Assembly (NCBI GenBank): GCA_037043015.1
Contig: CM073329.1
Location: forward strand, 368,448 to 432,447
DNA: 64,000 nt
Origin: Bryum argenteum
Lineage: Eukaryota > Streptophyta > Bryopsida > Bryales > Bryaceae
Direction of reading: 5' to 3'
Below, piece after piece: positions 56,394 through 64,000 of this stretch. Within the stretch, counting starts at the first letter, position 1. Each line of letters starts with the position of its first letter. The notes under the pieces are model-generated. The model ran no database searches. It saw nothing but the letters and a program-made list of their open reading frames with translations, and had not been told where the DNA came from. A program made the position numbers and the translations under genes.

Positions 56394-59300
56394 CAACGCA
56401 TCCTCATTGGACCTCTAAATCTCTTCATTTATAATCTTCAATTTCGTCTTTTTTTATCCAAAACAACCTCGTAAGATTTCACATAGTCACACTACTTAAT
56501 AGGTCTTCTGTACATTGAAGTATAACCGAAAATGATCTCACAGTTTTAAATGTAAAATTGATTTGTATTTGATTAATCCCTACTTGTCCAAGTGTTTGCT
56601 GGATCTCCAAACTAAAAAAAGGCTATTTTTGACCACCTTATGGAGATTAATGTAAGGCTAATTTTTTTACCATTTTGAAGGATTCTAAGCAAGCAATCTC
56701 AACTACTACTAGAACTATCTTGTCAAATTCAAGGTGTTGGATCTCGACCATTTGTGAGATCCTAACATTCAAAGTTGATGCAACTTTTCTTGGGCATTGT
56801 CTGGGAGACATGCTCTATTATTTGCAAATGGAAACTTGATGATTGTTGCCCCAAAAAAATTCATCATATTATTAATTTTATTTATTTTTAATTACCAAAA
56901 ACTTTGAAGATTGGTCTTGTAATTTTTGGAGGGTAGCCTTGTAAAATCGGAAACTTTTGACTTGGGTCGCTTTGGAACTTGAGCAGCAATTCGAGTATGA
57001 ACATATTTCAAAGATGATGATTAAAAAAAAAGGGGGAATTTAAATTGCCCTTTTTAGGCTTGTAACCTAATATTCCTAAAGGATGGTTTTAAAATTGGAG
57101 ATTGGCTTTGCAAAATTTACCACATACACTTTGCCACATAAGGAGCACCTTGTAAGACTTTTAGGCAAAAAAAGTACTTTTAACCCCTTTGTCCAAGCTG
57201 CCTGAAATCACAAAAACCCATTTTGGGTTTTACAAAATTAAACAAAGAACCTAAACTTAAAAGCTCAAAAATGGTGACAAATAATTAGACAAGGTTATTG
57301 TATGTCATAAGCCGGTTCGACACCTTGTTGTCAAATGATTAATACTTTTTTGAGATGTTCAATTTGGCACTATAACTTCTCTACCGATTCCAATTCTTTT
57401 AGATACCAATACCTTTTTCCAAAAATAGAATTCAAAATTTATCGGCAATTCCAATTTTAATTTTTCCCGTTGAACTATCCTATGACATACAATAGTCTAA
57501 TAAGTTTTCCTCATGTTCTAAATATACACAACACTAAGAGTTTGGATTTGCTTTACTTTAGAATTTTTAAGAACATATTTTCATTGCTAAAGCTTTCATG
57601 AATTTAAAGTTGGAAGTGTTTGTAAGATTTATTTTTCTAGTTTTTAGTTCTTTAAATGTTTAACGAGTTTTTGACTTTAGTGGCAAAAATTTCAATATAC
57701 TTGGAGACTTGTCTTCAGATTTGTATAAGCATAATCTTTTCTTGTGATAGAATGCAATGAGGCATAGTGGTCATGGGTATTAAGAATGATAACGAGTTTG
57801 AATACGATATGCTCCTTCGAAGATATGCTCCTACGAAGATATGCTCCCACGGTGATGGGCCCTTTGTGGGGACATGTTCTTATGATCATAATTATGGTCT
57901 TACAATAACAATTTTGGAGGTAACATTATAAGAGTAGGAAGAATAATAGAGAGGAGGAGTGGCATTACAAAAGAGGGGCATTAAGAGTATGGAGGTTGGA
58001 GGTGTGTTGTTATAGAGCCGGGTGTAAAATCATAAAGATTTAACTCATCTAAGGGGTGACATTTTAAAGAATATTGCTTATTTTCAAGTACATTTTAATA
58101 AGGATGTATGTAAGGTGATGTTTAGTTGGTTGTTTAGATTCCACATTTGAATTTAGTATGTTACATAAAAAGAAGTCAAATATCTATACTACATGTGATA
58201 TATTATAATTGTATCTTATATTGTTTTAAATCTACCCCAAGAGACAATATTGAGAAAACTTATTAAAATATTGATATAAAAGGGAGGGAGTAGTATTGAA
58301 AGTTTTCATCACCGGGATGTAAATTGAAATAGTAATTCTCCTACATATATGCTAACCAGTCTACTTTTATGATTTTTATATCCTGAGCACCAAGCATCTA
58401 CTATTCAAAAATTATGAAATAATATAATATATTAGTACATAGGAAACTTCAAGATCTTACAATTTATTATTTGATGTACTCCGTTGAATATGCTCAAAAT
58501 TCTACAAGAAGAAGGAAGTCAAAATTAGCACTACTTTCACCACAAACATCAAGAGTTTTTAAGGGTTAAACCCAAAAACCTAAAAATCATAACAACCCAC
58601 CTCAAAAGAGAGATCTACTTGTTCCACATCATGTATTTATAAAGTCGGGGAGATTTCAAATTAAGAAGAATGTAGAGCAATCAATAGATAACTTTGCATG
58701 AATTGTCAAAGCTTACAGTTGGCTAATATTTAGATGTTGAGTTAAATAAATATGAAATCACTCTTGACCTTAAAACTCCAACTTATATTGTTCTGGTAAT
58801 CTAATACTACGATAGAATTTGGTGATCATCTACAACTTGGTTAAAATTTGCATGTTATGGTGAATGGATATGGAATTACTTCAACATTAAAACTCCAACT
58901 TACATTGTTCTTGGAATCTTATACTGTGATAAAATGATAAAATGATGATAAAGTGTTCTGAAGAGTGACATTACAAAAGGAAAAAAAGGGGTGGTATTAC
59001 ACAAAGTGAACGTGTGATGATACAGATGTCGAAGATGTGATACTAAAAGATTGGTAGGATATCATAAAAGTCATAGGGTTGACATCATGGAGACTCAAGT
59101 ACACAATAGTAATAAAAAACACATCCCCGTGCCTATGTACTCACATATTCAATTTCTAGTTTTTAACCCTATAGCTCCAAGTATTTTTCGGATCTCCAAA
59201 GTCAAAAACTGCGAGTTTTGACCACCTTGTAAAGGTAAGGCTAGAGGTCAACTTCAACCATATTGAAGAATTTCAACCGTAAGATTTCAAAGAAAACTAC

Positions 59301-59415
59301 TATTGAAAACATTATGTCAAATATCAACTGTTGCATCTGCACCAATTGTGAGATTATAACACTCAAAGTTGATACAAAACGTATTTTATGCATTATGTGA
59401 GACACATAGTCTATC
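56394..59415. other. Intergenic DNA with old TTAA-element remains, no gene
   Basis: About 56577-57240 is a diverged family-1/3-like body (AAGTTGATGCAACTTTTCTTGGGC, ATCCTAACATTCAAAG). About 57780-58320 is unique AT-rich DNA with a repeated GATATGCTCC phrase (57816-57850). About 59160 (TTAACCCTATAGC) begins another body without a paired end. No conserved frame. Confidence 0.4.
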
Positions 59416-59419
59416 TTAA

Positions 59420-60004
59420 CCCCTGACTCTCCTTGAAGCCCGAAATGGGTTTTTGCAATTTCGGGCAGCCTAGATGAAGGGGTTAGAAGTAATATTTTTG
59501 CCCAAGAGTTTTATTGGGTCCTCCATATACTGCAAAGTGTATTTGGTAAAATTTGCAAAGTCAAATTCCAATTTTTGAGTCATCTAGGACGACATTGGGT
59601 TGCGAGCCGAGATGGGGCAGCTTAAAAAAGTAACTTTTTAAAATTTTGTTTTTTGAAACATGTTCATTACTAAATCACTAGTTCACTACTCAAATTTCAA
59701 AGTGACTCAAGTCAAAAAGTTTACCAATTTTACAAGGGCAGCCTCCAAAACTTTCAAACCCAATCTTCGCAATGCCCAAAAATACTTGGGAGACAAACTT
59801 TGGATGTTATGATCTCTCAAATGGTAAACATCCAACGGTCAGTTTTTTGAACAGTAATCAAGCATATTCTTAGGTACAAGATCTTACGGTTGGAAGTCTT
59901 AAAAAAGGAACAGAAATTGGTTCACACCCCCACAAGTGCTTAGAGGTAGAGAATCGCAGTTTTGAGGTTTCAAGCTCCCAAAAAACACCAAGGAGATTTA
60001 GAGG
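59420..60004. mobile_element. 0.58-kb TTAA-flanked element (family 3)
   Basis: TTAA at 59416-59419 and 60005-60008; ends CCCCTGACTCTCCTT and (complement) CCTCTAAATCTCCTT, the diverged form of the 31823-32081 terminus. Its interior (TTTTATTGGGTCCTCCATATAC, then AAAAAGTTTACCAATTTTAC) is clearly related to family 1, so families 1 and 3 share an ancestor. Confidence 0.72.
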
Positions 60005-60008
60005 TTAA

Positions 60009-62821
60009 GCAAAGGGAGACTTGGTGATTGTTGCCTCAAACATTTTGCTCATATTTTTTTCCATGTACATTTCTAAGTTGAAAATGTCCATGCAAAACTT
60101 TAGAGATTCATTCCGCTTTTTGAGCCTTCATGCAAAATAGGTGTAAAAACAACAATTGGGGAAAGCGAGATTCACATTTTTTGTATTTTATTCATAGAAA
60201 AGTGTACGGTGAGTAGGAAACTCTATGAGTTTATGATTTTCAAGGGAAAGTTTTTTCAAAAAATTCCAAAATGTCGTATTTTTAATTTTTTTGAAAGAAT
60301 ATTGGAAAATTACCAACAATCTTGAAGGTTGTTTTTGTATTTTTTGGAAATTGCCCTTGTAAGATTGGTACACTTTTTGACTTGGGTCACTTTGGAACCT
60401 GAGTAGTTATTCAATAATGAACACATTTCAAAGAATGACTGATTTGAAATTTCCCTCTTTGAACTTGAAACCTAAAGTTTTTAGATGAAGGTTCTCAAAT
60501 TGGACATTCCTTTGCAGATTTTACTACATACACTTTACAGTATAAGGAGCATCCAATATAAATATTAGGCACAAATATTACTTTTAACCCCTTAATCTAG
60601 GATGCCCTAAATTGTAAAAACTTGTTTTGGGTTAAATTATGAATCTTTAAAGGTTAATGTTTGTTAAATCACTCATGATAGAAAGAGGGAATCTTCTTAC
60701 GTAGTTATATTTACATTCCCTATGTGATCAATTTATAGAAGACCACCCAACTATCAAGGAAACTAACAAACAAGTTCATTGAGTTAAATTGGATTAAACA
60801 TATGAACTCACCTAACCAGCGGAAAACCTCGAGGAAAACACAAGATGCATTTATGCAGCTCATTCCAAACTATTACAGTATTAGGCATTGACCTCCGGTG
60901 TTCTAAAAAGATGTGATTGTAGAGTAAGAGCATGGCCACCTATCAACTCAAAGAGAAACACAACATGATTTTTCCGGGTCTGCCTCCTCGATAGTGAGCC
61001 AACGGTCTCGGACTGGAACACAACATTGCTTCCGTGCCTGGTGAAAAACGTTGCTCACCGACACTCTTGGCGTGGACAGAATCGTTGAAAGCGAGCTTTG
61101 AATCCCCGCTTTTCAACTTTTGGAAGTCACTCCGGCTACTCGACAAGCTTTTAAACGTTGCTTGCAAGGATCTTGAGATCCAGGGAAGGTGTTCTTGCGA
61201 TATAAGAGTTACCGAAGACTTATTGCTCTAACTTTTGTTACTCTCTTTCAACCCGACGAGGGCAATACTTTTTTCTTCCAGTAGACTAGAACTGCTTCAT
61301 TGCAAATCACGTTGAGTTAAAAGAACACAAACTATGGGAACCAATAACCTTGACCCCTAAAGTCGAAAGCCCCCAAAACTTCCAAAACTCCTCAAAACCA
61401 CCAACTTTCAATGCAAGATGAAAAAGTTCAACTTTTGACATTATCTCAAAAATGTAACCGTAAGATCTTACACCTAACTAGTCCATGTATGTGTGTACCA
61501 AAACTTAGTTCCAAATTCCTTTCCAATTGTTAGATCGTAACATTCAAAATTGAAAAAAAAAATAAAATAAAAATAAATAAATAATTCCATGTTGCAAAAT
61601 GGGTTCGAAGTTTTTTGTGTGCTCAAAAAAATCAATTCAAGAGTAAAGTTGAATTGTGGCTCTTCAAATTCTTGTTCCTAAGTGAGTTAGGAACATGTAT
61701 ATGCGATGTCTACCCTCATGCTACCTACAAATCCTAAAGACATGCTTGAATTATCACATGGAGGTATTATGAAATTCAACTACAAAGGCCCCGCTTTGAT
61801 AATAAAAATGGCATGTGAAGAATAATTGGATGAAAGATCCAAAAGGCGAGATCATGCCTTAAAACTTACTTTCCAAGTACTAAAAACAAAACTTGAAAAA
61901 AAGTAAAATCTTATTTTTTGGTGAATTTTGAAGTTTCTACGATCTTATTCATTTTGGGGAGATCTTGAGAATAGACGAGCATATACTGCAGTTTGGGCAG
62001 TTTTGGGCAAATTACAAATTGTGTTTTCAAACTTTGACCGTGAAGACCTCCTAAAGTATGAGGAATTTTGAAGCATGAAATGACTTCCATGAAAAGTATG
62101 GAAAAACTCTACAACCTGCAAAAAGGTTTCAATTTCATATGAGCTAAACATAGTAAATAAGGGACTGAATAGTCCTGTCTTGGGCTCTTTTCGACATTAG
62201 GGGCTATCGGAAAAGTAAGTGATTCGGAGGAGAAGAGCTGAAAAAGCGCTTGCAAATCTAAACATTCGTGAACTCGAAGGCAAGAATAATCAGGTAGAGT
62301 TTTACTGGCTTCATCGGGGCTCACGTGTGCGTGCATGGGAGGGAGACCATATTATTGCAGAGCCCTGAATGCGAAAAAGCGCACTAAACACTGTTTTATC
62401 AGGGTTGGTTTTCAGGTTAAGGGTGGCCATGCCCTTCAGTTGGTCAGGCGAAAATATGGTAGTCCACGTAGAGAAGAGTTTTTATCACCAGAATAGTGCC
62501 AATTTCTGATAGCATGCTTTAGTAAGAAGACAGAGCATTGACATTAACATAACACAAGCATATCCCCGCACGATTTCTCGAAACGATTGAAGCATAACAG
62601 ATCGACTCCTTCAGGTGCTTGGCAGGTTAACATCCATGCTTAAACTTAAGGAGCAAAGCGTAATTCCTTCTGTTGCCATGTTTGAAGACTACTGGGACCC
62701 TCCACAATAGAAGTCAGAAGTTGCGGCACCGATGTGATTGCTGCGCTTCTTTCGAGGCCCCCCCTCACCGTAAGCGCACGAGAATTGACTCAAAGAGCTG
62801 AGTGTGCAATGTACTGTACTG
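60009..62821. other. Intergenic DNA, no gene recognised
   Basis: About 60010-60650 is another old family-1-like body. About 60930-61240 is less AT-rich with overlapping short frames but no domain. About 61350-61930 is the inverse of the 9660-10510 repeat. About 62170-62800 is more balanced DNA without a recognised frame. Confidence 0.4.
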
Positions 62822-62823
62822 TA

Positions 62824-63758
62824 CAGTGGGGTACAGAAATAATTCGAACTGCATTTGAAGGCAGTTTTCGGAAAAACTTCGAAATATGCATGTATACTCA
62901 AAAATGATCGGAATTGCAATCTGTAAAAGGCGTTGGAACCACATTAGAGTGTTTTACACTCCCATTGCAAAAAAGTTCTTCTTTTTTGTAATATTGTTCA
63001 AAGAACTAAAATTCTACATGTTCCATCCACAATTGACCACTGTCGCTTTGTGCTTCAATTACAATGTTCATTTTCATTTGCAAAATTGATATGAGTGCCA
63101 TAAGTTGTTCTTTAGCTACTTGAGCTCATTGTTGAATGTTCAAAAATACTTGCTTCCTCTAAACTTTTGAGTTGGAGTAGTTTTGTGGTAAGTTTCCAAT
63201 CAACACTTAAGGTGTGAAATTGAACTTTGATATAAACTCGACGGGAATGCTAAATGAATTTGAGTTTGGCAATGAGCTTATGAAAGTAATCACCCTAACT
63301 TTATCAAACCATCCTTTAAGTCCTTGTAGGACATTTCTAGTGGTGTGAATGGCTTCACAAAGTTTTGAGAAAAATTGACTAGCACAAGCACATTCTAAGA
63401 CATTCCTCCGACCCAAGAAACACACAAGGAACATATCAATGATTCAATAAGCATGAGCTCAAGTATCTAAAGAACAACTTATGGCACTCATATAAATTTT
63501 GCAAGTGAAAATGAACATTGTATTTGAAGCACAAAGCGACAGTGGTCAATTGTAGATGGAACATGTAGAGTTGTAGTTCTTTGAACAATTTTACAAAAAA
63601 TGAGCAATTTTTTGCAATGATAGTGTAAAACACTCTGACGTGGTTCCAACGCCTTTTACGGATTGCAATTCCGATCATTTTTGAGTATACAAGCACATTT
63701 CGAAGTTTTTTCAAAAACTGCCTTCAAATGCAGTTCGAATTATTTCTGTACCCGACTG
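62824..63758. mobile_element. 0.94-kb Tc1-like element with about 0.3-kb inverted repeats
   Basis: TA at 62822-62823 and 63759-63760 flank ends CAGTGGGGTACAGAAATAAT and (complement) CAGTCGGGTACAGAAATAAT. The inverted similarity continues for about 307 bp (62824-63130 against 63451-63758) around a 320-bp centre. CAGT-initial termini with TA target sites are typical of Tc1-like elements. There is no transposase, so it is nonautonomous. A decayed Tc1-like gene lies at 27240-28270, but common descent was not shown. Confidence 0.8.
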
Positions 63759-63760
63759 TA

Positions 63761-64000
63761 CAGGAGATAAGCACGCTACTCGCCAGGCCAATGTTGCATT
63801 GCGATAGGTCCTCAGAGCTTGCCACCTAATTCTTCAAACTCTAGCATAGCTGGGCACAAGAGCATCGGAATAGGCAGCGCTGCATACCATCCTCGTCCCC
63901 CCAACAGAGAAGGCTGTCTGCTGCATGAGCTCCATCACTCCTCCCTCACACAATCTACAAGTTTAGACTTCAACATTTCAGAGTTGAGATGCCTCGTGGT
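63761..64000. other. Right edge of window, nothing recognised
   Basis: Balanced composition (GCCACCTAATTC to the end), possibly the flank of a gene outside the window, but no motif is visible. Confidence 0.3.

Noticed and set aside
60943-61231. Overlapping frames on both strands in a less AT-rich patch
   Set aside because: No motif, short, and no neighbouring exon-like sequence.

Overview
The window is nuclear DNA of a land plant. Two host genes can be read exon by exon, both on the minus strand. One is a single-repeat SHAQKYF-class MYB regulator with an N-terminal zinc knuckle (3470-5483, 3 coding exons, 418 residues). The other is homogentisate 1,2-dioxygenase (45773-49847, 9 exons, 468 residues, all metal ligands and the catalytic histidine present). 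The C-terminus of the MYB, the AT-rich repeat-packed intergenic DNA, and piggyBac and Tc1-type transposons (both unusual in seed plants) make me lean to a non-seed plant such as a bryophyte, lycophyte or fern. That lineage call is inference.

Layout. 1-2.4 kb: SINE remnant, TTAA-flanked element, and a promoter-like block followed by an imperfect hairpin. 2.4-6.3 kb: MYB gene with its 3' flank and GC-rich 5' region. 6.3-18 kb: AT-rich repeats, SINE pieces, a Tourist-like MITE abutting a 72-bp TTAA element, a 50-bp triplication. 18.2-20.8 kb: an inverted duplication of an expansin-like gene fragment, arms of about 1 kb around a 0.56 kb spacer. 21-34 kb: TTAA/CTAG-flanked elements, a decayed Tc1-like transposase, a SINE with a tRNA-like head. 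35.08-40.74 kb: a 5.65 kb piggyBac-superfamily transposon with a nearly complete transposase. 42.9-45.1 kb: two related 0.92-0.96 kb nonautonomous elements in a rearranged tandem. 45.7-51 kb: homogentisate dioxygenase and its upstream region. 51.9-54.7 kb: a tandem copy of that gene's first three exons and upstream region, broken. 55.3-60 kb: nested TTAA elements. 62.8-63.8 kb: a TA-flanked Tc1-like element with 0.3 kb terminal inverted repeats.

The unifying theme is the TTAA system. At least ten nonautonomous elements, 55 bp to about 0.97 kb, begin CCC(C/T)(T)AA, end with the complement, and sit between TTAA tetranucleotides. The same termini bound the 5.65 kb element whose protein carries the piggyBac DDD/D residues and a C-terminal Cys/His domain. 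The window therefore seems to hold both the probable mobilising enzyme family and its parasites, with evidence of nesting, a repeat-derived empty site, a CTAG-flanked variant, and unequal exchange between copies.

A caution on sequence quality: the two copies of the homogentisate dioxygenase 5' region differ chiefly at CAG/CTG triplets. This is more like a methylation-linked base-calling artefact or a very odd mutational process than ordinary decay, and it bears on whether that duplication is real. No rRNA, tRNA gene, CRISPR array or intact retroelement was seen.
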